This document shows, piece by piece, positions 42,136 to 49,923 of a stretch of 64,000 nt of DNA. The notes beneath the pieces were generated by a model. It was not told the origin of the DNA, did no database searches, and saw nothing but the letters and a program-made list of their open reading frames with translations. The stretch is from the NCBI RefSeq assembly GCF_907164575.1, contig NZ_CAJQYY010000022.1, positions 48,559 to 112,558 of the forward strand. Direction: 5' to 3'. Position numbers and translations under genes: made by a program. The stretch comes from Paraburkholderia gardini (GTDB taxonomy: Bacteria; Pseudomonadota; Gammaproteobacteria; Burkholderiales; Burkholderiaceae). Each line of letters begins with the position of its first letter. Position 1 is the first letter of the stretch.

Positions 42136-43244
42136 TGCCCGAAAAATTCATTGAGCAGACGGTTCACTTCCGTTGCCGCTTCCATCTGTACCATGTGCCC
42201 CTTCCCCTGGATCACATGAACACGCGCATTCGACGGCAACCCTTCGGCGTGACGTGCCGGGATGATCTGGTCGTCACTGCCCCAGATCACCAGCGTGCAC
42301 GGCGCGAGCGTCTCCAGCCGGTCGCGATAGTTTCGCCGTTGCACGCCGCCCTCGAAAGCCGACGTGGCGATTTTCTGCAGCGCGTCGCTCACGCCTTCGA
42401 GCCGCTTGTAGCGAACGATGTCTTCCACGAGCTGGCGCGTGACCAGCGATCCATCGGCGAACAGTTTCGTCAGATGCGGCTTTAGCGTGTTGCGACTGGA
42501 GCCGGCCGTGAAGCCTTCGATGTACTCGCGGTTGATCTCGTCGCCAAGGCCCGCGCCGCTAATCAACGCAAGCGAAGCGACGCGTTGTGGCGCGCGTGCC
42601 GCGACTGTCATCGCGATGAGCGCACCCATCGAATGCCCGACGAGATGCGCCCGTTCGATGCCGCGATCGTCGAGAAACGCGGTCACACTGTCGGCGAGTT
42701 CATCCGCGCTACCGGTTTCGACCGCTTTGGCCGATTCGCCGTGCCCGGGCAGATCGAGCGCCCATACCGCGCGATGCGCGGCGAGATCGGCGTGATTGAA
42801 GAGCCAGTTGTTGAGATCGCCGCCAAAGCCATGAATCAGCACCACTGGCGTGCCGCCGTCACCGAGCTTCAGGAAGCGCATCGTGCGGCCGCCAATCTGC
42901 GCTTTCCCGGGCTGCGGACCGGCGTCGCCGTCGGCCGCCGTCGGCGGCACGAAGTCGCGCTGGAACGCTTCGACGGCCGCATCGATTTCGCTGTCGGGCG
43001 TTTCCACGTCGGCCACGACGCCAAGCAGTGCGCCGACCGGCAACGTCTCGCCTTCCTGCGCGACCTGCCGCCGCAACGTGCCGATAAACGCGCACTCCAC
43101 GCCGGAGGAAATCTTGTCGGTTTCCACGTCGAGCACTTCGTCGCCTTTCGCGACCTTGTCGCCCACCGACTTCAGCCAGCCGTTGACCTGGCCCTGCTCC
43201 ATCGAGAGACCCCACTTGGGCATCGTGATCATGTGAATCGACAT
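42132..43244 (-). CDS. acoC: Acetoin dehydrogenase E2 with alpha/beta-hydrolase domain
   Basis: Dihydrolipoamide acetyltransferase of the acetoin-cleaving complex, 370 residues. The N-terminal lipoyl domain carries the modified lysine K44 in DVETDKISSG. Unlike pyruvate-dehydrogenase E2 there is no CAT domain: after a linker (about 95-120) comes an alpha/beta-hydrolase domain with VGHSMGAL (Ser205), VVLIHGFGG and a His near the end (IQGKGHMVQ). That fusion is characteristic of AcoC in Ralstonia and Burkholderia. It starts 3 nt after acoB and overlaps lipA. Confidence 0.94.
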   Translation of the reverse strand: MSIHMITMPKWGLSMEQGQVNGWLKSVGDKVAKGDEVLDVETDKISSGVECAFIGTLRRQVAQEGETLPVGALLGVVADVETPDSEIDAAVEAFQRDFVPPTAADGDAGPQPGKAQIGGRTMRFLKLGDGGTPVVLIHGFGGDLNNWLFNHADLAAHRAVWALDLPGHGESAKAVETGSADELADSVTAFLDDRGIERAHLVGHSMGALIAMTVAARAPQRVASLALISGAGLGDEINREYIEGFTAGSSRNTLKPHLTKLFADGSLVTRQLVEDIVRYKRLEGVSDALQKIATSAFEGGVQRRNYRDRLETLAPCTLVIWGSDDQIIPARHAEGLPSNARVHVIQGKGHMVQMEAATEVNRLLNEFFGQ

Positions 43245-43247
43245 TGC

Positions 43248-44252
43248 TCAGCTCCTTACCTTGCGTACGGCGGCCGCGATCTGGTCCGGCGAAGGGATAT
43301 ACATGTCTTCGAGCACACCGGAAAACGGCACGGGTGTATGTGGCGCGGTGACCAGTTCAATTGGCGCCTTTAGCGAATGGAACGCGCGCCCGGCGACTAG
43401 CGCCGAAATGTCCGTCGCCATCGAACAGCGGCGATTCGCCTCGTCCACGACGACGACGCGCCCCGTGCGTTCGGCGCTTTCGAGAATGGTTTCCTCGTCG
43501 AGCGGCGAGGTCGTGCGCAGATCGATCACGTCGACCTGGATGCCTTCCTTTGCGAGCTTTTCCGCGGCTTCGGTCGCGTAGTGCACCATGCGGCCGTAGG
43601 TGACGATGGTTGCGTCATCGCCTTCGCGCACGACGTTCGCCTCGCCGAACGGAATCGCATACGACTCTTCCGGTACATCGCCTTCACGGCTGTACAGCAG
43701 TTTGTGCTCGCAGAAGATGACCGGATCGTTGTCGCGGATTGCCTGGATCAGCAGACCTTTTGCGTCGTACGGTGTCGAAGGACACACCACCTTGAGGCCG
43801 GGAATATGCGTGAAGAGCGACGTCAGCATCTGCGAATGCTGGGCCGCCGCGCGCAGGCCCGCGCCCTGCATCGCGCGGATGACGACGGGGGTGACCGCCT
43901 TGCCGCCGAACATGTAGCGGAATTTCGCGGCCTGATTGAAGATCTGGTCGAAGCACACACCCATGAAGTCGATGAACATCAACTCCGCCACGGGCCGCAT
44001 GCCGCACGCCGCCGCGCCGACCGCCGCGCCGATATAGCCGCCTTCCGAAAGCGGCGTGTCGAGCACACGCCCGGGGTACTTGTGATACAGCCCTTTCGTG
44101 ACGCCGAGTACACCGCCCCACGCGTCCTGCTCACCGGGCGAGCCTGCGCCGCCCGCGTTGTCTTCGCCCATTACGATGACGCTGTCGTCGCGCGCCATCT
44201 CCTGGCTCAGGGCTTCATTGATTGCCTGAGAAAAAGTGATCTTCCGTGCCAT
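43248..44252 (-). CDS. acoB: Acetoin:DCPIP oxidoreductase E1 beta subunit
   Basis: Beta subunit of the TPP-dependent E1 that cleaves acetoin to acetaldehyde and hydroxyethyl-TPP, 334 residues. Transketolase-pyrimidine-binding features: ITFSQAINEALSQEMARDDS, VMGEDNAGGAGS, PLSEGGYIGAAVGAAACGMR, and the C-terminal VDVIDLRTTSPLDEETILES. Its ribosome site AGGAGACAG is the edge of an intergenic repeat. It forms a heterotetramer with AcoA. Confidence 0.95.
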   Translation of the reverse strand: MARKITFSQAINEALSQEMARDDSVIVMGEDNAGGAGSPGEQDAWGGVLGVTKGLYHKYPGRVLDTPLSEGGYIGAAVGAAACGMRPVAELMFIDFMGVCFDQIFNQAAKFRYMFGGKAVTPVVIRAMQGAGLRAAAQHSQMLTSLFTHIPGLKVVCPSTPYDAKGLLIQAIRDNDPVIFCEHKLLYSREGDVPEESYAIPFGEANVVREGDDATIVTYGRMVHYATEAAEKLAKEGIQVDVIDLRTTSPLDEETILESAERTGRVVVVDEANRRCSMATDISALVAGRAFHSLKAPIELVTAPHTPVPFSGVLEDMYIPSPDQIAAAVRKVRS

Positions 44253-44263
44253 GTCTGTCTCCT

Positions 44264-44460
44264 GTCGACCGGAGTTAGCGCTTTAGCTGTCGACCAGAGT
44301 TAGCGCTTTAGCGCTTACTCCGGTCCCATGCAAAGCTCTTACTCTGGTCCCATGCAATTTATTGCGGTCGACCGGAGTTAGCGCTTTAGCTGTCGACCAG
44401 AGTTAGCGCTTTAGTGCTTACTCTGGTCCCATGCAAAGCTCTTACTCTGGTCCCATGCAA
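44264..44460. repeat. Duplicated 94/103-bp element with hairpin potential, acoA-acoB gap
   Basis: Two tandem copies (44264-44366 and 44367-44460) are identical over 94 bp except two C/T differences; the first has 9 extra bases. Each copy holds two 25-bp units GTCGACC[G/A]GAGTTAGCG... and two units ...ACTC[C/T]GGTCCCATGCAA. The first kind is complementary to the second (GACC-G/A-GAGT against ACTC-C/T-GGTC), so stems form. The element begins right at the Shine-Dalgarno of acoB, and the sequence CTCCTGTCGACC[G/A]GAGTT also begins the leader of acoX (46648-46665). Confidence 0.85.
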
Positions 44461-44515
44461 GTTACTTGCTGAATCTGTCGGGTTCGTCTCGCGTTTGCGC
44501 CACAGCGTGACGACG

Positions 44516-45499
44516 TTACGGATATGACACGTAGACGTCGGTCAACAGGTCTTCGGCGCCTGGCATCGGCGCGGCCTTGGCCTCGCTGACAGCGTCGTCG
44601 ATCAGCGTCTTCACTTTTGCGTCGATGCCACGCAGGTCGTCGCTCGTCGCCATTTCCGCGCGCACCACGCGCTCTTCGAAGCGCTTGAGACAATCCTTTT
44701 CGTCACGCAGTTTCTGCACCTCGCCGGGCGCGCGATAGGTTTGCGCATCGCCTTCAAAATGCCCGAAATAGCGGGAAAACTTGACTTCGACGAGCGTCGG
44801 GCCACCACCGCCGCGCGCACGTTCGATCGCTTCACCAAGGGCTTCATGCACGGCGAAGAAGTCGAAGCCGTCGACGATCACGCCCGGCATGCCGAAGCCG
44901 CTCGCACGGTCGGCGATGTTGTCGGTCGCCACCGAATACGTCGACGACGTGGCTTCCGCGTAGCCATTGTTTTCCGCGACGAAGATCACCGGCAACCGCC
45001 ACACCGAAGCGAGATTCATCGATTCGAAGATCACACCCTGATTCGATGCGCCATCGCCAAAGAAGCACACGCCCACGCCGCCGGTTTTCTTCAGCTTCGC
45101 GGCGAGCGCCGCGCCGCACACGAGCGGGCCGCCCGCACCGACGATACCGTTCGCGCCAAGCATGCCTTTCGACAGATCGGCGATATGCATCGAGCCGCCT
45201 TTGCCGTGGCACACGCCGGTCTTGCGGCCATAAATCTCCGCCATCATGCCGCGCACGTCGACGCCTTTCGCGATGCAGTGACCGTGACCGCGGTGCGTCG
45301 TAGCCACATAGTCGGCGTCGTTCAGATGCAGCATCGTGCCGACCGCCGACGCCTCTTCGCCGGCATACAGGTGCACGAAACCGGGGATTTCTCCTGTCGC
45401 GAATTCAACGTGCAGACGTTCCTCGAATTCGCGGATCGTGCGCATCATTCGATACGCCTCCAGCAGTTCGTCCTTGCCCAACTGTGCTGAAACAGACAT
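44516..45499 (-). CDS. acoA: Acetoin dehydrogenase E1 alpha subunit
   Basis: TPP-binding alpha subunit of acetoin dehydrogenase, 327 residues. ATG at 45499 follows GGAG. The TPP/Mg motif GDGASNQGVIFESMNLASVW is complete and is followed by FVAENNGYAEATSS. The N-terminal AYRMMRTIREFEERLH and LYAGEEASAVG are typical of the AcoA/PdhA family. Together with acoB, acoC and acoX it allows growth on acetoin. A 263-bp gap to acoB is filled by the repeat element. Confidence 0.95.
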   Translation of the reverse strand: MSVSAQLGKDELLEAYRMMRTIREFEERLHVEFATGEIPGFVHLYAGEEASAVGTMLHLNDADYVATTHRGHGHCIAKGVDVRGMMAEIYGRKTGVCHGKGGSMHIADLSKGMLGANGIVGAGGPLVCGAALAAKLKKTGGVGVCFFGDGASNQGVIFESMNLASVWRLPVIFVAENNGYAEATSSTYSVATDNIADRASGFGMPGVIVDGFDFFAVHEALGEAIERARGGGGPTLVEVKFSRYFGHFEGDAQTYRAPGEVQKLRDEKDCLKRFEERVVRAEMATSDDLRGIDAKVKTLIDDAVSEAKAAPMPGAEDLLTDVYVSYP

Positions 45500-45580
45500 G
45501 GTGCGTCTCCTTGATTGATTTCACTGCCTGCTGCAATGAGCGCCACACGAACGTAATCCGTTTCATGCGACACCGACTTC

Positions 45581-46639
45581 TTACACACTGTCTCCTGCTG
45601 CCACTTCCCGGATGAGTTGCCGCGACGCCGAGTAACGCAGCACGCGCTCGACGTCGACCGTGAGCGGTCCGTGCCAGTCGAGCATCACTTCATATCGATC
45701 GCCGCGTTCGAGTTCGATCTCGCGTTCGCCGTCGAACGCGAGCGTGCCGTGCTCTGCGTGAAGTGGCGTCCATGCGCCTGCTTCGAGACGCTCGCAGGTG
45801 CGCATCGTCACCTGATCGACACGCCCGGGCGCAATCGGGGCAACGATCGGCACACCGGGCTCGCCGGGGCGCGCGAACGTCAGATGCAAGCCGTGCGACG
45901 CCGCGCGATCGACCGGCGCGAACGCACCACCGATCGACGACAGGCCGATGCCATCCGGCGCGGCGAAAGTCAGAAAGAGCGTTTCGATATCGGACGGCTC
46001 GGACACCGCGCGGGCCCCGACAAAACGCTGACGGCTCACGCACACGTCAACCAGCGCGATTTCCTCGCGCCCCCGGTTTGGGCCGTCGACGCAGCGCACG
46101 ACAAGCCGCTTGTTGCGCACCAGCGCGATGTCGGGCGGCACCGCGCGCGAGGCCACGAGCGCACCCGCAAGCCCCGCGACGGTGGCTTCACGCAGATCGG
46201 GAAACGCGTTGTTGGTACCAGTCGAAAGCGTCAGCAGCGGCACGTCGCCACTATGCGCGGCGGCCGCGCGATGGGTACCGTCGCCGCCGAGCACCGCGAT
46301 CAGGCCAACGCCTTCACGCACCATGTGCTGGACGCCCACGTGCGTATCCGCGACGCTGTCGGAAAACGGCAATGCAAGGAATTCGACCTCGGGCCAGCGT
46401 TGACGTGCGGCGATGGCCCTGTGTGTTTCGATTGCGCGCAGGAGCAACGCGGAAACGCCGGTCTTGTCGCGCAGCGTCAGCACGCGATCGACGCCGAGCG
46501 CGCCGAGACCCGCGAGCAGCCGCACGATCATGTTGGCTTTCTCCGCCGTCGGGAAAACGGAGGCGTACGTCGTGAGACGCCGGATATCGCGGCCTGACGC
46601 AGGATTCGCAATCACGCCAACTGTGACGGGAACGGACAC
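45581..46639 (-). CDS. acoX: AcoX, ATP-NAD-kinase-fold protein of the aco operon
   Basis: First gene of the aco operon, 352 residues. The start is a GTG at 46639, eight bases after CAGGAG; the reading further upstream has no ribosome site. An ATP-NAD kinase/DAGK-type fold is seen: VGVIANPASGRDIRRL, then GVGLIAVLGGDGTHRAAAAH (GGDG motif) and LSTGTNNAFPDLREATVAG. AcoX accompanies acoABC in Ralstonia and Pseudomonas, yet its role is not established; it may phosphorylate a nucleotide or other small substrate. The gene lies 92 bp downstream of the sigma-54 site. Confidence 0.9.
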   Translation of the reverse strand: MSVPVTVGVIANPASGRDIRRLTTYASVFPTAEKANMIVRLLAGLGALGVDRVLTLRDKTGVSALLLRAIETHRAIAARQRWPEVEFLALPFSDSVADTHVGVQHMVREGVGLIAVLGGDGTHRAAAAHSGDVPLLTLSTGTNNAFPDLREATVAGLAGALVASRAVPPDIALVRNKRLVVRCVDGPNRGREEIALVDVCVSRQRFVGARAVSEPSDIETLFLTFAAPDGIGLSSIGGAFAPVDRAASHGLHLTFARPGEPGVPIVAPIAPGRVDQVTMRTCERLEAGAWTPLHAEHGTLAFDGEREIELERGDRYEVMLDWHGPLTVDVERVLRYSASRQLIREVAAGDSV

Positions 46640-46730
46640 GGGGTTGTCTCCTGTCGACCAGAGTTGCCCGCGTATGCGCGGACTGGTCTTTTTATGAAAC
46701 GCAACGCGCGCTTCGAGTACAGGGAGACTC

Positions 46731-46746
46731 TGCAAGGGACGTGCCA
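46731..46746 (-). promoter_or_regulatory. Sigma-54 promoter of the aco operon
   Basis: The minus strand reads TGGCACGTCCCTTGCA, a full match to TGGCACG-N4-TTGC[A/T] with GG and GC 10 bp apart. It is upstream of acoX and downstream of the AcoR-site dyad, as expected for an enhancer-dependent promoter. Confidence 0.92.
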
Positions 46747-46956
46747 AAACACATCCAGCACACCAGAATACGAAGAAAAGCCCGTATTTAAAGGGCTTTG
46801 CGCGATCGGCGCGGTTTCAACGCATGGGGAAAAACGCGTGCGCTGGTACGCATGCTGCGTCTCGTCGTCGATGCGACGCGCCCACACGCGCTACGCCATG
46901 CGACGAACGAATCCGCCCGCGCCTTGCAGGACGTGCGATTGCGGGCGGCCGGTACT

Positions 46957-46987
46957 GTCTCACCTCGCGTTGAGACGAACGTCTCAA
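46957..46987. promoter_or_regulatory. Upstream activating dyad, probable AcoR site
   Basis: TTGAGACG (46970-46977) and CGTCTCAA (46980-46987) are perfect 8-bp arms around AA. A third half-site GTCTCA (46957-46962) pairs with TGAGAC (46971-46976). The cluster lies about 225 bp upstream of the sigma-54 promoter and about 100 bp before acoR. Confidence 0.75.
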
Positions 46988-47082
46988 GTGTCTTTCGTGC
47001 TGCAATGCAGTGTGATTGCGCTTTCGAGTTGTGCTACAAGGTCGAACAGGAATCCTCCAGCATCGCTCGACGGGAGTCGATC

Positions 47083-49017
47083 ATGCCTTACGTCTCGCAA
47101 ACACAGCACGTCGATCGCGTGCGGGGCGCCATCGAAGGACGTCTGCCCGCGCCCGCCGGCTCACCGCGTCTCGTGTCCTCGTGGCAGCGCTCGTTCGAAA
47201 CCTGGCAGCTCGATCCCGGCTCGGCCATCGGTCCGCGCGTGTTGACGTCAGCGGAACTGCGCGAAATCCAGGGGAAGGAAGAAGCCTTTCTGCGCGCGTC
47301 GGGCCAGTGCCTGTCGCGGTTGCACGACATGATTCGCGTCGCCGATTACTGCGTGATGCTGACCGACGCGCACGGCGTGACGATCGACTACCGGATCGAT
47401 CGCGACCGGCGCAGTCATTTCAGGCACGCGGGTCTTTACATCGGCTCATGCTGGTCCGAACGTGAGGAAGGTACCTGCGGCGTCGCGAACGTGCTGACGG
47501 ATCTCGCGCCGATCACGGTGCACAAGACAGATCACTTTCGCGCCGCGTTCACGACGCTGACGTGCAGCGCCGCGCCAATCTTCGCGCCCGCGGGCGAACT
47601 GATCGGCGTGCTCGACGCCTCGGCGGTGCAATCGCCGGATAACCGTGACAGCCAGCGGCTCGTGTTCCAGCTGGTACGTCAAAGCGCGGGGCTGATCGAA
47701 GACGGCTACTTCCTGAACCAGACGACGCAGCACTGGATCCTGTTCGGCCATCAAAGCCGCAACTTCGTCGAAGCGCAGCCTGAACTGCTGATTGCGTTCG
47801 ACGAATGCGGCAACATCGTGACGGCCAACCGCAAGGCGCGCGAATGCATTCCGGACCTGAGCGGACCGCGCCACATCGACGATATCTTCGATACGTCCGA
47901 GGTTCATCTGCACGACCTCGCACGCACCGACGCAATTACCGGATTGCGCCTGCGCGCGACGGGCGCCACGCTGCACGCGCGCATCCGTGCCCCGATGCGG
48001 CGGCCCACGCGCGTCGCCGCGACAGCGGCGGCCGCGCCGCGTGAATCGCACGCCGGGCGGCATCCCGGTGCGATGAGCCGGTTCCTGCATAGCGCCGATC
48101 CGCGCATCGCCCAGAACGCGCAGGTTGCGCTGCGTATCGCTGGAAAGCGACTGCCGGTCCTGATTCTCGGCGAAACAGGCGTTGGCAAGGAAGTGTTCGC
48201 GCGGGCGATTCACGAGGCGGGGGAGCGGCGCGCGCGGCCGTTCGTCGCCGTGAACTGCGCGGCGATTCCTGAATCGCTGATCGAGAGCGAACTGTTCGGC
48301 TATGCGCCCGGCGCGTTCACCGGCGCCCGAAGCCGCGGTGCGCGCGGCAAGATCGCCATGGCGAGCGGCGGCACGCTGTTTCTCGACGAAATCGGCGACA
48401 TGCCGCTCAGTCTGCAGACCCGTCTGCTGCGCGTGCTGGCAGAAGGCGAAGTCGTGCCGCTCGGCGGCGACGTGCCGGTGCGTGTGGACATCGACGTGAT
48501 CTGCGCCACGCATCGCAGCCCTTCGCAGATGGTGAGCGAAGGCGCGTTTCGCGAGGACCTGTTCTACCGTCTGAGCGGCGCGACGCTGACGATGCCGCCA
48601 CTCCGTGAGCGCGCCGACATTCGCGACGTGATCGAAGCGGTCTTCGATGAAGAAGCCGGGAACGCCGCTCACGTGCTGATGCTCGACGCGCATCTTGCAG
48701 AACAGCTGGCGACGCTACCGTGGCCCGGCAATATCCGCCAGTTGCGCAACGTGCTGCGTTATGCGTGCGCGGTATGCGATTTGTCACGGGTCGAGATGCG
48801 CCACATCGCGCCGGATATCGCCGCACTCATTTCACCCGCTACCGGACGCGAACTGTCACACGCACCCGCACCGACGGATGAACGCACGCGCATTATCGAA
48901 GTGCTCACGCAGCAGCACTGGCGTCCCAACGCAGCGGCACAGGCGCTAGGGATGTCGCGCGCGACGTTGTACCGGCGCATGGCAAAGCTGAACATCATCG
49001 GGCCGCATCGCTGCTGA
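47083..49017 (+). CDS. acoR: Sigma-54-dependent activator AcoR
   Basis: Enhancer-binding activator of acetoin catabolism, 644 residues from the ATG at 47083 (GGGAG upstream). An N-terminal GAF-type sensor (about residues 60-190, LTDAHGVTIDYRID, WSEREEGTCGVANVL) is followed by a short PAS-like segment. The AAA+ domain has Walker A GETGVGKE (about 362-369), the sigma-54 loop GAFTGA (about 410-415) and Walker B GGTLFLDEIGDM. A Fis-type helix-turn-helix ends it (RPNAAAQALGMSRATLYRRM). Divergent from acoX, whose promoter is sigma-54 type. Confidence 0.93.
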   Translation: MPYVSQTQHVDRVRGAIEGRLPAPAGSPRLVSSWQRSFETWQLDPGSAIGPRVLTSAELREIQGKEEAFLRASGQCLSRLHDMIRVADYCVMLTDAHGVTIDYRIDRDRRSHFRHAGLYIGSCWSEREEGTCGVANVLTDLAPITVHKTDHFRAAFTTLTCSAAPIFAPAGELIGVLDASAVQSPDNRDSQRLVFQLVRQSAGLIEDGYFLNQTTQHWILFGHQSRNFVEAQPELLIAFDECGNIVTANRKARECIPDLSGPRHIDDIFDTSEVHLHDLARTDAITGLRLRATGATLHARIRAPMRRPTRVAATAAAAPRESHAGRHPGAMSRFLHSADPRIAQNAQVALRIAGKRLPVLILGETGVGKEVFARAIHEAGERRARPFVAVNCAAIPESLIESELFGYAPGAFTGARSRGARGKIAMASGGTLFLDEIGDMPLSLQTRLLRVLAEGEVVPLGGDVPVRVDIDVICATHRSPSQMVSEGAFREDLFYRLSGATLTMPPLRERADIRDVIEAVFDEEAGNAAHVLMLDAHLAEQLATLPWPGNIRQLRNVLRYACAVCDLSRVEMRHIAPDIAALISPATGRELSHAPAPTDERTRIIEVLTQQHWRPNAAAQALGMSRATLYRRMAKLNIIGPHRC

Positions 49018-49076
49018 CGTAAGGCGCTGACAGCTTTGCTGTTCGTGGCGAAGGGCGCGTAGCGGCGCACATGAAA

Positions 49077-49105
49077 AAAGCCCGTTGCGGCTGGCAACGG
49101 GCTTT
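49077..49105. terminator. Bidirectional terminator between acoR and the 49.1-kb gene
   Basis: Perfect 12-bp arms AAAGCCCGTTGC (49077-49088) and GCAACGGGCTTT (49094-49105) with six A on the left and TTTCGTTT on the right, between converging genes. Confidence 0.9.
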
Positions 49106-49134
49106 CGTTTCATGACGGGCGAGAAGCCACACGC

Positions 49135-49704
49135 TTACTTCGGTGTGACCTTGACCGCCGCGGCGGAAACGAACACCGCGTGCACGGTATCGCCCACTTT
49201 CACGCCGCTCAGATCGATATCGGGGCGCGCTTCGACGGTCCGAGTCTGATACGCCCCGCGCAGCGTCACGAGGCGCTTCTTGCGATCGATCTTCTGCACG
49301 GTCGCCAGAATCTCGATCTGCCGCGTCGACTGGAAGCCGCCCGATGCCGGCTGATAAGCCTGCGTATCGACCCGCTTGCGCAGACCCGCATCCGGGCCGG
49401 TGACCTTGTCGGCGGTGAGCAGCAGCGCGTTCTTGTACAGAACGTCCACGGTGTCGCCGAGCTTGAGCTTGTCGAAACCGGTGACCTCTTCGTTCACCAC
49501 GACGACCACCACATTGCCGGCCGCGCCTTTCACCGTCAGCGTTCGCGAAGCGGGCTCGATACCCGTGATCTGTCCTTTCATGTGAACCGGCTGTACTGCG
49601 TCGATCACGCCTTGTGCCGAACTCGCCAGCGAGTCCTGCGCCCAGACAGGTTGCGCGGCAGCCAGCGAGAGCAGCACGGCAGTTCCAACGGTCGCTACCT
49701 TCAT
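49135..49704 (-). CDS. Periplasmic protein of unknown function with two OB-like repeats
   Basis: A 189-residue protein with a signal peptide ending at VWAQ (about residue 22). Two halves share a pattern of short beta strands with VTG/VQKID, TLTVKG or VTLRG, and KLKLGDTVDVLYK or GVKVGDTVHAVFV, suggesting a duplicated OB-like or DUF5666-like domain. Expected in the periplasm. It stands alone with AGGAG-type ribosome site GGAGAACG before the ATG. Function is unknown and no catalytic residues stand out. Confidence 0.8.
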   Translation of the reverse strand: MKVATVGTAVLLSLAAAQPVWAQDSLASSAQGVIDAVQPVHMKGQITGIEPASRTLTVKGAAGNVVVVVVNEEVTGFDKLKLGDTVDVLYKNALLLTADKVTGPDAGLRKRVDTQAYQPASGGFQSTRQIEILATVQKIDRKKRLVTLRGAYQTRTVEARPDIDLSGVKVGDTVHAVFVSAAAVKVTPK

Positions 49705-49923
49705 TGAACGTTCTCCTTTGAAAGGCTGATCCAGCGATTTCGAATCGGCTAAAAAACGCGTGTCAACCGCGAAAAAGACATCATCGAATGAATCATGCTA
49801 CCGGCTGAAACAATCGACAGCATCCGGCGAAATGATTGTACAAGCCCAGCCCGTCATGATGCCGACGCCCGGCAGGCTGTGGGCCTGACAAGCCTGGGTT
49901 CGCGTCCACAGTCGCGGATTAGT

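Noticed and set aside
46798..47082. Longer AcoR start giving 95 extra residues
   Set aside because: That segment overlaps the AcoR-site dyad, has no ribosome site and lacks family features; ATG 47083 with GGGAG is preferred.
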